Of a stretch of DNA of 64,000 bases, positions 8,370 through 18,100 are shown piece after piece; the first letter of the stretch is position 1; the number at the start of each line of letters is the position of its first letter. The notes under the pieces were generated by a model that was given only the letters and a program-made list of their open reading frames with translations, was not told where the DNA came from and searched no databases. The stretch lies in assembly GCF_047344985.1 (NCBI RefSeq), contig NZ_CP178861.1, forward strand, positions 930,001-994,000. Reading direction: 5' to 3'. Origin of the DNA: Bdellovibrio sp047344985. GTDB lineage: Bacteria; Bdellovibrionota; Bdellovibrionia; Bdellovibrionales; Bdellovibrionaceae. The position numbers were made by a program, and so were the translations under genes.

Positions 8370-9140
8370 TTAGCTCCACAAAACAGAGCGCATGGAAAGA
8401 CTTCCCATCTCATATCCCTCATAAGGATAGGAGATTTTGTCTTGCTCTGTCGAAGCACCGTAACAGTAAAGCAGAGGAAGATAGTGTTCCGGTGTTGGAA
8501 CTGAAAGGGCCGCAGCTTCGCCCAGTTTCTTTTCAAAACCCGTCAAAGTAGCCGTGTCTCGTTCTTCCAAAGATTTTTTAATTGCAAGATCAAACTCTTG
8601 ATTCCAAGGATAAACGGCTGTCGGCTCACGCCAATTTAACACACGCAAGTTGTGCACGATATTGCCGCTTCCTAAAATCAAAACACCTTTTTCGCGAAGG
8701 GGACGCAAAAGTTTTCCCATCTCTAAGTGCTGCTCTGGAGTTTTCGTCACATCAAGGCTTACCTGAAATACAGGAATGTCTGCATGCGGAAACATATGAA
8801 CTAGGACAGACCAAGCGCCGTGATCCAATCCCCATTTTTCGTTCAAGGTTGAATTTGGCAAAAGTTTTTGTGTTTCGTGAGCGACGCTGAGGGGGCCTCG
8901 CGCGGGATATTGCACATCAAAAAGAGCTTTTGGAAAACCATAAAAATCATGAATGGTCGCAGGTGCGGAGTTGTAAAGAACTTGAGTTCCCTGTGTCTCC
9001 CAGTGAGCGGAGACACAGAGAATCGCCTGTGGTTTTGGAAGTGTTTTTCCAAGAGTGTTCAGTCCCACCGTGAAGGGATTTGTGTCGAGAGCATTCATCG
9101 GTGAGCCATGACCCACAAAGAGCACAGGCATGAGAGACAT
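8370..9140 (-). CDS. LigB-type extradiol ring-cleavage dioxygenase (YgiD/DODA-like)
   Basis: A 256-residue protein of the class III extradiol dioxygenase family, normal length for the YgiD subgroup, whose tested members cleave the ring of DOPA-like catechols using a bound metal. Family marks seen: VGHGSPMNAL at residues 9-18, ILCVSAHWETQG with its His, IHDFYGFPKALF, and DHGAWSVLVHMFP with the catalytic-site His. The natural substrate in this organism is unknown. It starts 4 bp downstream of the yceI stop, with ribosome-binding site AAAGG, so the two form an operon opposite a LysR regulator. Confidence 0.82.
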   Translation of the reverse strand: MSLMPVLFVGHGSPMNALDTNPFTVGLNTLGKTLPKPQAILCVSAHWETQGTQVLYNSAPATIHDFYGFPKALFDVQYPARGPLSVAHETQKLLPNSTLNEKWGLDHGAWSVLVHMFPHADIPVFQVSLDVTKTPEQHLEMGKLLRPLREKGVLILGSGNIVHNLRVLNWREPTAVYPWNQEFDLAIKKSLEERDTATLTGFEKKLGEAAALSVPTPEHYLPLLYCYGASTEQDKISYPYEGYEMGSLSMRSVLWS

Positions 9141-9144
9141 AAAA

Positions 9145-9747
9145 TTAACCTTTCTTTTCGATCGGTTTGTTGGCTTCGATCTTGATGATCAAAGTCACTT
9201 CATCACCGACAACAGGACCCGCTTCAACAGCTTTGCTCCAAGTCAAACCGAAATCTTTACGGTTGATTTTTCCAGTCGCAGAGAAAGCCACTTTGTGATT
9301 ACCAAATGGGTCATTCACATCACCCAAGTATTTCACGTCAAGAGTCACTTCTTTAGTTTTACCCTTTAAAGTCAAATCGCCAACGAGTTTCAAGTTATCT
9401 GCGGTGCCAACGATCTTCTTTGTGACAAAAGTCATTTTTGGATTTTTTGCTACGTCAAAAAAGTCAGGGCTCTTCAAGTGATCGTCACGGTCTTTATTAT
9501 CCGTATTGATCGTTGCAACATCGACATTTAAGTTCGCTTTAGATTTTTCCAACTTTGGATCAATCGTAATGCTGCCATCAAATTTATTAAAACGACCCTC
9601 AACGGTAGCAATCACCAAGTGAGGAATTTCAAAACCGATTTTTGAGTGAGCAGTGTCAATAGCATAAGTTCCCGCAGGAATTGTTTTGCCGGCAAATGCT
9701 GTTACGCTTGCAAGTGTCACCAAAGTGCTGAGGATTAATTTTTTCAT
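9145..9747 (-). CDS. YceI-family periplasmic lipocalin-like protein
   Basis: A 200-residue exported protein. Signal peptide MKKLILSTLVTLASVTAFAG, then the YceI fold: YAIDTAHSKIGFEIPHLVIATVEGRF, TINTDNKDRDDHLKSPDFFDV and KTKEVTLDVKYLGD. Members have a lipocalin-like barrel that binds an isoprenoid or similar apolar molecule in the periplasm. The start has an AAAGGAG site. It heads an operon with the extradiol dioxygenase, and a LysR gene diverges from it across 112 bp, a layout in which the LysR protein usually controls the neighbour. A joint role in handling an aromatic or quinone compound is an inference. Confidence 0.88.
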   Translation of the reverse strand: MKKLILSTLVTLASVTAFAGKTIPAGTYAIDTAHSKIGFEIPHLVIATVEGRFNKFDGSITIDPKLEKSKANLNVDVATINTDNKDRDDHLKSPDFFDVAKNPKMTFVTKKIVGTADNLKLVGDLTLKGKTKEVTLDVKYLGDVNDPFGNHKVAFSATGKINRKDFGLTWSKAVEAGPVVGDEVTLIIKIEANKPIEKKG

Positions 9748-9859
9748 TAGTAGTTCTCCTTTTAGTTTAATTTTGCTGCTTCAGCTGGGTTCTGCCCGCG
9801 TCCGCGACTTCAACGGAATTAGTATCGTCTTATTTACATTATTGCGAAAGGTGACATAA

Positions 9860-10780
9860 ATGAGATACACTGTTTCATATATGGAACAATTCGATCTCAA
9901 CCAAATTCGTATCTTCGTGAGACTTGTGCAGGCAGGAAGCTTTACAAAGGCCGCAGAGGTTCTGCGTCAACCTAAGTCCAGAGTCAGTCGCCGCCTGTCC
10001 GCACTGGAAAAAGAGCTGGGCGTGCAGTTGATTTATAGAACGACTCGTCAATTTCAACTGACCGAAATGGGACGGGCTTATTATGAACGGGCTCGCGGAT
10101 TGGTGGAAGGATTAGAAAGTCTATCGACCGAGGTCAGCGATACAACCACAGAAGTAGCGGGCCTTATCAAGATCACGGCTTCCGACGACATGGGCGTAAA
10201 TATTTTGCCGGGATTGCTCGATGAATTTTCAAAGCAGTATCCCCAAGTGCGCTTCGAAATTTTTCTGACTCAAGCCTATGTGGATCTTGTGAAAGAATCC
10301 ATTGATGTTGCCATTCGTATTGGGCACCTGCGCGACAGTTCTTTGCGTGTTCGTAGAGTGGGAACGGTGAAGAACATTCTTGTGGCGACTCCGGGACTTC
10401 TGGAGCGCTATCGTAATTGGGAAGATATCAATCAGCTAAGTAACATCCCTTTTGTTGGTTTTACGTTTTTATCAAAGATTGAAATGATTCGCGGAAATGA
10501 AGGAAAGAAATTCAATCTGAAACCCACATACACTTACACCTCAAACAATCCTGCGATGCTTGTAGAATTAGCGCTACTTGGCAAAGGTTTGGCTTTTGTG
10601 CCTGAGTTTTTATGTGCAGAGCACGTGCGCACAGGAAGACTTGTGCACATTCATAAAACGTTGCGCGGTCAAGAAACCCCGATCAGCATCGTGACTCCAG
10701 AGCAAAAAGAAACGCCGCTCAAAATAAAAAAATTTTCAGAATTTATGGCAAAAAGAATGAAGGAAATTTTAGGAAGTTAG
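9860..10780 (+). CDS. LysR-family transcriptional regulator
   Basis: A 306-residue regulator. The N-terminal winged helix is plain: LNQIRIFVRLVQAGSFTKAA, then LRQPKSRVSRRLSALEKELG and VQLIYRTTRQFQLTEMG. The C-terminal substrate-binding domain starts near residue 98 with GLIKITASDDMG. The ATG at 9860 has ribosome-binding site AAAGGTG at the proper distance. An internal ATG at 9881 is possible but less well placed. It is divergent from yceI and the dioxygenase gene, its probable targets. The effector is unknown. The end overlaps the convergent PilZ gene by 4 bp. Confidence 0.88.
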   Translation: MRYTVSYMEQFDLNQIRIFVRLVQAGSFTKAAEVLRQPKSRVSRRLSALEKELGVQLIYRTTRQFQLTEMGRAYYERARGLVEGLESLSTEVSDTTTEVAGLIKITASDDMGVNILPGLLDEFSKQYPQVRFEIFLTQAYVDLVKESIDVAIRIGHLRDSSLRVRRVGTVKNILVATPGLLERYRNWEDINQLSNIPFVGFTFLSKIEMIRGNEGKKFNLKPTYTYTSNNPAMLVELALLGKGLAFVPEFLCAEHVRTGRLVHIHKTLRGQETPISIVTPEQKETPLKIKKFSEFMAKRMKEILGS

Positions 10781-11394
10781 AATAGTTTTAAAAGGGCTTT
10801 GTAAAGTCCCACGTATTCAAAACGGAGAAGGCACCAAATGGCGCCACACCAAAGCAGTCCCAGAAGACCCATCATCACGAGCTGCGGAAGATTGGCAAGA
10901 TTGAACTGACTGCGTGGGCGATTGAGCAAATCATCAATCTGCCCCCGTTCTTGGGTTTCCTTGAACTTTCTCGCAAGGCCTTGCGCGAGCACAATTCGTT
11001 GAGACATTTCCAATTTATAAAAATGCACGCCCACCAAAGTGCGCGACTCAGAAATGTTTTCCAGACGCGTGACGATGCCGTAGCACGCCATCTGTTTTGA
11101 ACCGGGAGGAGTGAATTGAATTTTGATAACCTCGCCCAAGAGCGGACAAAGATCATCAGGAGCGGTGAAGGCCAAACCAGTCAGTGAAACATTTTTGATT
11201 TCAGTGCCTTCTTCCCACGGAACTTGCTTAGGGCCCGCGACGCGCACCAAACTATCGTCCTCAGTGTTGAGAATGTAACGTGGAGATCGGCCGTGATAGC
11301 GAGCAAGACTGGTCATGCATTTCTTGTCGGCGAAAACGAGGACCCTCTGAAGGTACGCCGTACCTTTTTGCATTGCTTTGCGATGGAATTTCAT
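10777..11394 (-). CDS. PilZ-domain protein with C-terminal membrane helix
   Basis: A 205-residue reading frame. The PilZ marks are present: GRSPRYIL with the two arginines, then EIKNVSLTGLAF with NxSxxG, then TLVGVHFYKL closing the barrel, so c-di-GMP binding is likely. A hydrophobic stretch near residues 172-192 (LVMMGLLGLLWCGAIWCLLR) predicts a C-terminal membrane anchor. The start is uncertain: a dispersed palindrome (11350-11369) lies inside the first 15 codons and no good ribosome-binding site precedes the ATG at 11394. Translation may start at ATG 11373 or at ATG 11316 (MTSLARYHGR), just before the PilZ domain. Confidence 0.72.
   Translation of the reverse strand: MKFHRKAMQKGTAYLQRVLVFADKKCMTSLARYHGRSPRYILNTEDDSLVRVAGPKQVPWEEGTEIKNVSLTGLAFTAPDDLCPLLGEVIKIQFTPPGSKQMACYGIVTRLENISESRTLVGVHFYKLEMSQRIVLAQGLARKFKETQERGQIDDLLNRPRSQFNLANLPQLVMMGLLGLLWCGAIWCLLRFEYVGLYKALLKLF
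11350..11369 (+). repeat. Dispersed GGTAC palindrome, copy 1
   Basis: AAGGTACGCCGTACCTTTTT: a perfect palindrome around a single central base, followed by a T-run. Copies occur at 11430-11448, 39455-39474 and, as a variant, at 50194-50216. This copy lies in the first codons of the PilZ frame. Confidence 0.75.
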
Positions 11395-11429
11395 ATTGAG
11401 ATCTAAAAAACTATGACGAAAAGCGTTTC

Positions 11430-11448
11430 AAAAAGGTACGGCGTACCC
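11430..11448 (-). repeat. Dispersed GGTAC palindrome, copy 2, directly after thiL stop
   Basis: Reverse-strand GGTACGCCGTACCTTTTT starting one base after the thiL stop codon. It is inverted relative to copy 1, 60 bases away. On the minus strand the stem plus T-run looks like a small terminator for thiL. Confidence 0.7.
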
Positions 11449-12399
11449 CTAGAAATGCCGCCAGCCTTTGAATTCTTTTATTTCTTCTTTTCCGTCGGCG
11501 TGTGTGAGGAAAACTCCGGGAGACTCTGTGAGCTGTCCTACAAGATGCCATCCGCTAAACAGGTCATAGTCGTCTGGAGAAATGGCCATAAGAAGTTCGT
11601 AATCTTCGCCGCCCCAAAGTGAAAATTCGTGAGCAGGAATGCCCAATTCCAAAGCCATTTTTGAAGTTTCTTCGTGAATCGGAAGATTTTCGGCAAAGAT
11701 ATGAAGTCCGACACCTTCAGGACAAAGTTGAAGAGCATCGTTGATCAGCCCATCGCTGCAGTCCATCAGCGCGTGCACTTTGTCTTTCTTTTTTACGAGA
11801 GCGCCGACCAAATCTAAACGTGGACGTGGATGAAGATGTTTTTTCTTTGCTTCTTCGTAGTTAGACAATTTTTTCTGCAATGCCATAATGCCGGTGTGTG
11901 AAAGTCCCAAAGGACCACTGCTTAAAAGCAAGTCGCCTTTCATGGCACCTTTGCGAGTCAAAGGATGTTCACAAGATCCATGCACGCTGACATCAATAAC
12001 AAGTTTGTCAGGACTTGCGGAAAGATCTCCACCGACGATTTCGCAAGAATATTTATCAGCAAGTTGGCTCATGCCCAGATAGAACTCGTCAAGCCAAGAT
12101 TCGTTTATTTTTTCAGGGAAGGCGATAGAGACCTGGGCAAAATGAGGGTGGGCTCCCATCGCAGCGATGTCGCTTAAATTCACCGCCAAAGCTTTTGCTC
12201 CAAGATCGAAAGCACTGAAATAGTCCAGCTTGAAGTGCACATCTTCGACCATCATGTCTTGGCAAATGACTGAATATCCAGGGAAGTTTTTAAATACAAA
12301 CGCATCGTCCCCCAGCGGTACGATAGTATGATCGTTGTGACGCTGGACCCGGTAACGAATCTTTTGAATAAGAGTCCATTCCTTGGGGGTATTTTGCAT
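11449..12399 (-). CDS. thiL: Thiamine-monophosphate kinase
   Basis: A 316-residue ThiL, which phosphorylates thiamine monophosphate to thiamine pyrophosphate, the active cofactor. Family marks seen: PLGDDAFVF near the N-terminus, VNLSDIAAMGAHP (metal and substrate loop), VGGDLSASPD, MDCSDGLINDAL and WGGEDYELL near the end. The frame stays open upstream, but ATG at 12399 has ribosome-binding site AAGGA eight bases before it and begins at the family's usual place. Its 5' end faces the ppk gene, so the two promoters overlap in about 80 bases. It ends against a copy of the dispersed palindrome. Confidence 0.9.
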   Translation of the reverse strand: MQNTPKEWTLIQKIRYRVQRHNDHTIVPLGDDAFVFKNFPGYSVICQDMMVEDVHFKLDYFSAFDLGAKALAVNLSDIAAMGAHPHFAQVSIAFPEKINESWLDEFYLGMSQLADKYSCEIVGGDLSASPDKLVIDVSVHGSCEHPLTRKGAMKGDLLLSSGPLGLSHTGIMALQKKLSNYEEAKKKHLHPRPRLDLVGALVKKKDKVHALMDCSDGLINDALQLCPEGVGLHIFAENLPIHEETSKMALELGIPAHEFSLWGGEDYELLMAISPDDYDLFSGWHLVGQLTESPGVFLTHADGKEEIKEFKGWRHF

Positions 12400-12466
12400 G
12401 TCGTTGTTCCTTGAGAAGACGTTGCTAAACAAGTGGCTTTATTGTGAAATATCTGAAGAAAGAGTC

Positions 12467-12473
12467 AAGGAGG
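12467..12473 (+). promoter_or_regulatory. Strong ribosome-binding site that fixes a TTG start for ppk
   Basis: AAGGAGG, five bases upstream of TTG at 12479. The frame is open further upstream to an ATG at 12383, but that ATG would overlap thiL's own start and has no comparable site. Confidence 0.7.
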
Positions 12474-12478
12474 ATTCT

Positions 12479-14644
12479 TTGAATACGCCAAAAGTGGCTT
12501 CGCCTAAAAGAACATCAAAAAAGAAATCTACCAGAAAGCCCAAAGTCGTTGAGCATCCTCTGTCATCTGAAAGTCTTTTCAGCAGTCGTGAGATCGGATG
12601 GCTGAATTTTAATCGTCGCGTTTTGACAGAAGCTGAAGACGCTCGCAATCCTTTGTTAGAGCGCGTGAAGTTTTTAAGTATTTCGACTTCGAACTTGGAT
12701 GAATTTTTCATGAAGCGTGTCGGCGGTTTGAAGCGCCACATGGCTTATGGGATTTCACCAAAATCTTCCGACGGAAAAACGCCGCTCTTGCAATTGCAGG
12801 AGATTCGTCAGTTCGTCAATCCCATGCTGCAAGATCAAGCGATCTGTTATGACAAAGTTTTAAAGCCCGCTCTTGAAAAAGAAGGTGTGTATCTTCTGTC
12901 TTGGAAAGAGCTGACCGATAAAGAAAAAGACCTTGTTAAAAAATACTACAATAAAAATGTGTTCCCTGTACTAACGCCACTATCGGTAGACCCGGGGCAT
13001 CCATTTCCGTTTATTTCAAACTTGTCTATTTCTCTTGGAGTGACTTTAAAACATCCAAACAATGACGATAAACTTTTTGCACGCGTGAAAATTCCGAAAG
13101 TGCTTCCTCAGTGGATTCGCATTGATCCTGAATCCTCCGCGTTGCGTTTTGTAAGTCTTTTAGAAATGATCAAAGAAAATCTTGCGGATTTATTTCCATC
13201 AATGCAGGTTTTGAATGTAATGCCCTTCAGGCTTACGAGAAATGCGGACTCGGATCAAGATCAGGAAGATGCGGAAGATTTGTTAGAGGCGATCGAGGAA
13301 GAATTGCGCCAGCGTCGTTTTGCAGAGGTGGTTCGTTTAGAGCATGGACCGAAACCAGATCCTTGGATGCTGAAATTCTTGATGGAAGAATTAGAAATTA
13401 CGGAGGAAGACATTTATGAACTTCCTGCGATGCTAGATTTCACGGATTTAAGCGTGATTTCAGATTTGAATCTTCCGAAGTTAAAATTTGAACCTTACAC
13501 ACCGGTTGTCACTCCGGCTTTTGCTGAAGAAGGTGTAGGGATTTTTAATTCCATCAAGATGAGCGATCAACTTGTGCACAATCCTTACGAAAGTTTTTCG
13601 GCTTCCGTTGAAAAATTCATTCGCGTGGCTTGTGATGATCCAAAAGTTTTAGCGATCAAGATGACCTTGTATCGCACGGGTGACAATAGTCCCTTCATTC
13701 GTTCATTGATTCGTGCCGCTGAACAGGGAAAGCAAGTCGTTTGTTTGGTAGAGCTTAAAGCGCGCTTTGATGAAGAAAGAAATATTTATTGGGCTACCGA
13801 ACTGGAAAATGCCGGCGTGCACGTCGTGTATGGCGTCGTCGGTCTTAAAACTCACGCGAAGACGGCCCTCGTTGTTCGTCAAGAACAAGAGGGTTTGAAA
13901 TGCTATTGTCATATCGGAACGGGAAATTACAACGTTGCGACCTCACGCTTTTACACGGACTTGGGGCTTTTGACGGCCAAAGAGGAAATCACCAGTGACG
14001 TTGTTGAGTTCTTTCACTACCTGACGGGCCGTTCTTTGAAGAGCAATTATCAAAATCTTTTGATCGCGCCCGTGAACATGTTCTCTCGTTTTAAATCTAT
14101 GATCGAGCGTGAAGCCGATCATGCCAAAGCGGGAAGACCTGCACAGATTATTGCAAAGTTTAATAACTTTGAAGAAAACGACATTGCTGTGGCTCTCTAT
14201 GCAGCTTCGCAAAAAGGTGTCGACATCGACATGATTGTCAGAGGTTTCTGTTGCCTTCGTCCAGGGGTTCCCGGCATGAGCGACAAGATCCGTGTGATTT
14301 CTATCATCGGTCGTTTCCTTGAGCACTCGCGTTTATTTTACTTTAGAAATGGCGCCAAAGATCCTGTCGATGGGGAGTTCTACATCGGTTCTGCCGATTG
14401 GATGTATCGCAACCTGCATGCGCGTGTTGAAGCCATCGTTCCGATCTTAGATCGAGGACTCAAAGAAAAGTGCTGGGAGATTTTGCAGCTCTGTGTGAAG
14501 GAGCAGCGCCAGGCATGGCAAATGAATGGGGATGGCACATACACACGCCGCAACTCTGCAGATATGGGAATTCATCAAACTTTGATGCAAATTGCGAAAG
14601 CTCGGGTTACATTGGTTGAAGAAAACCATTCTGCAGCAGAGTAA
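12479..14644 (+). CDS. ppk: Polyphosphate kinase 1
   Basis: Reversibly transfers the terminal phosphate of ATP to inorganic polyphosphate. 721 residues from the TTG start chosen by the AAGGAGG site, near the family's usual 690-720. Order of domains: a Lys/Arg-rich leader (KRTSKKKSTRKPK), the N-domain with LFSSREIGWLNFNRRVL and SISTSNLDEFFMKRV, the head domain, then two phospholipase-D-like catalytic domains. The histidine that is autophosphorylated is in LKTHAKTALVV (H459), and the second conserved His is in FLEHSRLFYF (H616). The basic leader is longer than usual. Followed 12 bp later by the sixA-like gene. Together with ppx it sets polyphosphate levels. Confidence 0.95.
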   Translation: MNTPKVASPKRTSKKKSTRKPKVVEHPLSSESLFSSREIGWLNFNRRVLTEAEDARNPLLERVKFLSISTSNLDEFFMKRVGGLKRHMAYGISPKSSDGKTPLLQLQEIRQFVNPMLQDQAICYDKVLKPALEKEGVYLLSWKELTDKEKDLVKKYYNKNVFPVLTPLSVDPGHPFPFISNLSISLGVTLKHPNNDDKLFARVKIPKVLPQWIRIDPESSALRFVSLLEMIKENLADLFPSMQVLNVMPFRLTRNADSDQDQEDAEDLLEAIEEELRQRRFAEVVRLEHGPKPDPWMLKFLMEELEITEEDIYELPAMLDFTDLSVISDLNLPKLKFEPYTPVVTPAFAEEGVGIFNSIKMSDQLVHNPYESFSASVEKFIRVACDDPKVLAIKMTLYRTGDNSPFIRSLIRAAEQGKQVVCLVELKARFDEERNIYWATELENAGVHVVYGVVGLKTHAKTALVVRQEQEGLKCYCHIGTGNYNVATSRFYTDLGLLTAKEEITSDVVEFFHYLTGRSLKSNYQNLLIAPVNMFSRFKSMIEREADHAKAGRPAQIIAKFNNFEENDIAVALYAASQKGVDIDMIVRGFCCLRPGVPGMSDKIRVISIIGRFLEHSRLFYFRNGAKDPVDGEFYIGSADWMYRNLHARVEAIVPILDRGLKEKCWEILQLCVKEQRQAWQMNGDGTYTRRNSADMGIHQTLMQIAKARVTLVEENHSAAE

Positions 14645-14656
14645 AGGGCAACAAAA

Positions 14657-15163
14657 GTGGAGCTGATCATCATTCGTCACGCCGTCGCGGAAGAGCGCGA
14701 GGACTTTAAAAAGAAAGGCCTTGAGGATCATTTACGTCCATTGACTTTAAAGGGACGTAAAAAGATGCAAAAGGTCTGCGTGAAGATGCGTGATTACGTA
14801 AAAGAAATTGATTTGATCGTTTCAAGTCCTCTGACTCGCGCTCGACAAACTGCTGAAATCGTCTCTCAAATTTATTTTGAAACAAAAGTGGTCGAAGCGC
14901 CTGAATTGGTGCCGCACAGTCCTCCGCAAGCTTTTGTGAAATGGCTGCGCACGCAAGCCAAAAACTATCGTCGTATTGCAATCATCGGTCATGAACCGCA
15001 TTTGAGTTCTTTTGCGAGCTATATGCTTTCAGGAAAAACGGAAAGTTTTATTGATCTTAAAAAGAGCGGCGTGATTGGTCTTGAGATGGAGTCCTTTACG
15101 CACGCAGAAGCTGGGGGAGCCCAGCTTCTGTATTACATTCCTCCAAAATTCCTGGTCGATTAG
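14657..15163 (+). CDS. sixA: SixA-like histidine phosphatase
   Basis: A 168-residue histidine-phosphatase-superfamily protein. The catalytic RHA is at residues 7-9 (LIIIRHAVAEE), the second arginine in SSPLTRARQTAEI and the second histidine in IIGHEPHLSSFASY. Length and wording fit SixA, which removes phosphate from phosphohistidine in phosphorelay or phosphotransferase proteins. The start is GTG, 12 bp after ppk, so the genes are probably one transcript. Its stop overlaps that of the large convergent gene. Position next to ppk, whose enzyme forms a phosphohistidine, is suggestive, but a direct link is only an inference. Confidence 0.82.
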   Translation: MELIIIRHAVAEEREDFKKKGLEDHLRPLTLKGRKKMQKVCVKMRDYVKEIDLIVSSPLTRARQTAEIVSQIYFETKVVEAPELVPHSPPQAFVKWLRTQAKNYRRIAIIGHEPHLSSFASYMLSGKTESFIDLKKSGVIGLEMESFTHAEAGGAQLLYYIPPKFLVD

Positions 15164-18100
15164 TTCGGCAAGAAATCCAAAGCTTTGAAGTAAGCCTCTG
15201 AAGCATCACCGACGTCGTTGGAATCGTGTTGAATTGTGATCGCTACGATATCCATGTCTTCCACATTTTTATCTGGGAAAGCGCGTTTCAAATCTTCCGC
15301 CAAATTTCTTTGGTACGTTTGTGGTTTGCCCAGCATGTCTTGATTGTTCAAGAGCAATTGTTTTGCTTCAGGCAAAGTCGCAACCACGATGTTCTTATTC
15401 GAGTACCAGTTTTCAAAGATCTGACCCGCTTGACGGGTTTCGCCGTTCACAGCATCGCCCCAATAGTAACCGAACAAGAAGACTTTGTCGTTCTTCGGAT
15501 CTACTGTCGCTCTGTCGCCGTTGGCTTTACCATCACGGATCGTGAACCAAACTTGGAAAGCAGAGTCGTCTTTACCGGTTTTACCTTTTACTGGATCGGC
15601 ACCTGGAACACCTTTAGTCACATCCAATTTCAACATCATCTTCGAGAATTCTACTGGAGAGAATCTGTAAGCCAATGTCGTCATACGGATAGAGTTGTTT
15701 TTACTCTTCATCAGGGCCCATTTTTCGCCGTCATGATCTGCCGTCACGTAACCGAAGTCTTTGTTATCATCCAAACCACCTGGTGAACGAGATTCATAAT
15801 TGAACTGGTGATCCATGCGGAAGTGAACCATGTTCGTGTGGTTGTAATCGATGCGGATACCTTCTGGCATATTTGTTTTAGTCGCTGGAGCTACTTTTAC
15901 GCCGGCCATGATGTCTGGAAGTTTTTGGACATCGAGGCTTGCATATGGCTCATAGCGAAGTTGTGATTGTGGCAATTTCACTTTCGGCTCATAGCTGTCA
16001 GCAGGGTCATTGATTTTTGGAAGCAAATTCATGTTCAATTCCCAAGTGTTGCCGTAAGGAAGGAATTCAACAAAGTGCTCGCCTTTCAAAGAGTACTGTT
16101 TCGCAAGACCGTCTTGGCTTAAGCGGTAGTAAGTTTGTGATTTGATCGGAGAAGCATTCGCTGCCGCCAAAATCACTTTAGAATTCCAAGCCAAGTTTTT
16201 CTTGTTGTTGTTGATTTCAAGTTCGGCCATGGAGTTCACAAGACCTTTCATGAACGCTTTTTGGTTAAAGCGTGATGACAAGATACCTGCTAAGTGATCG
16301 GCTTTGATCGTTCCCATATCAACGGCGGCCAATTTTGCCGGGAATTTTGAAGAAGACACAGTCACTACGCCGTCATTGTCTTCGTCGAATTGACCGATGA
16401 TCTTTGTCGCTTTCATGAAGATATGAGAATCTTCAGGGTCGCTTGCAAATGTCACAGAGAAATAGCGAGTCAGACCAATCAAGCCGCGCTCATTTCTTCT
16501 CCAGAAAGCATCCATCGCTGTTGGCGTGATAGATTTAGAAGCTGTTTTTTCTTCTTTGCAGATTTCAGGTCCTTGGTGTTCAGAAAGGGCTGATACCAAG
16601 GCAAACGGAACATCTGTTGTATTTAAGATGCTTGAACCGTGCAAAGGAGCAGCGATCGCTACAAAACCTTTAACGTAGTTCGAGATCAAGCTTGGATTTT
16701 TTGTGAAGGCCGTCAATGTATCAACCGCGCCTTTAGAGTAACCCAAGATCAAGTAACGAGGTGAAGCGTGGCCACGTTGTTGACGTGTCTTAATATCTTC
16801 ACGCAAGTAGTTCAAGATGATGTCAGCATTCACTTCGCTTCCGCATGTGCTTTCTACCGGAGGTTGGATCACACGAAGACCCATTTCATCCATTAAAGAG
16901 TTCAAGCCAAGGCTGAAGATCTCTTTGTCAAAGATGCTGTTATAGATACCTGGCACGTAGACAATTGTAAGATCATCTAAAGACTTGTTATAAAGTTTTG
17001 TCATTGGCGTTGGGTAAATACGGTCTTCAAGATCCGCTTCTTTGATCGCTTCCTGAAGAAGAGTTTTTGCAATTGTAGAGTCCGCGTATTTCGCACCACT
17101 GTTTGGATTCGTGTATTTTTCGTTCAAACCTTTGAAGCTATCAACATACTTGTCTTTGCCGCCGATCCATTGTCTTGCGAAAAGCATGTCGCGAGTTTCT
17201 GGAAGGTAAGGCTTTTCCTGAACCACGATGGATTTCTCAAGAAGAGCGGGCATTTGGTACATCTTCATAACAGCGCGTTTTGCAGGAAGAACGTACTGCG
17301 CGATGCTGCCAATAATTCCGTCTTTGCTTGCAATGTCTTCTTTAAGGTCGACAGAAGCCGTTTTAGTGTCTTTCAAAAGACCCATTTTGTCTTTTACTTT
17401 GGCGATACGTGGGTCATTCATCAATTTTTCAACGTCACCGGAATTTTGAAGAACAGCGTCCGTCACCGCACCGATATCTTCAGGACTGATCATAGAGTTG
17501 ATATCAAACTTCGCCATATCGAAGTTCATTGGCGAAAGAGTTTGAGAGCCAGGTTGTTTGAATGGATCAAACTTGAAGGCCTCCATGAAGCTTTTCATTT
17601 CAGTAACTAGGAAGTAAGGACGCGTATCAGAAACGAAGCGCGTGATGTGTTGGAAGATGCGCTTTTGTGAAAGGTCTTTGGCTTGAGTTTCGATACCTTG
17701 GCGTGATTTCAAAACTTCAGCCAATGATTCCTGGCCAGAAAGGCCGGCTCTTTTTGCTGTATTACCGAAAAGATCTTTTGGATTGATACCAAGGAACGGA
17801 AGAATGTCTTTAGAACGAATTTGTCCAGGTACTTTTCTTTTTGTCGAAGCAAAAAGTCCGTAAGATGATGCCGCTGTCAGTGAACCGTGTGTACGGTACA
17901 TTTTTGTGAAAGCACCAAGTGAAGATGTGATGTTGTATCCATCTTTCAAAGTAAGGATAAAGTCTGGGAAGTCGAAGTTTCTTTCAGAAGCAGATTCAAT
18001 CAAACGATACACTGAATCTGGATATTTTGAATTTTGAGCTGCTTCAAAAGCTTGTGTTGCTGTCATGGCTTTTGGAGCGGCTTTTGTTGATTGATAAGCA

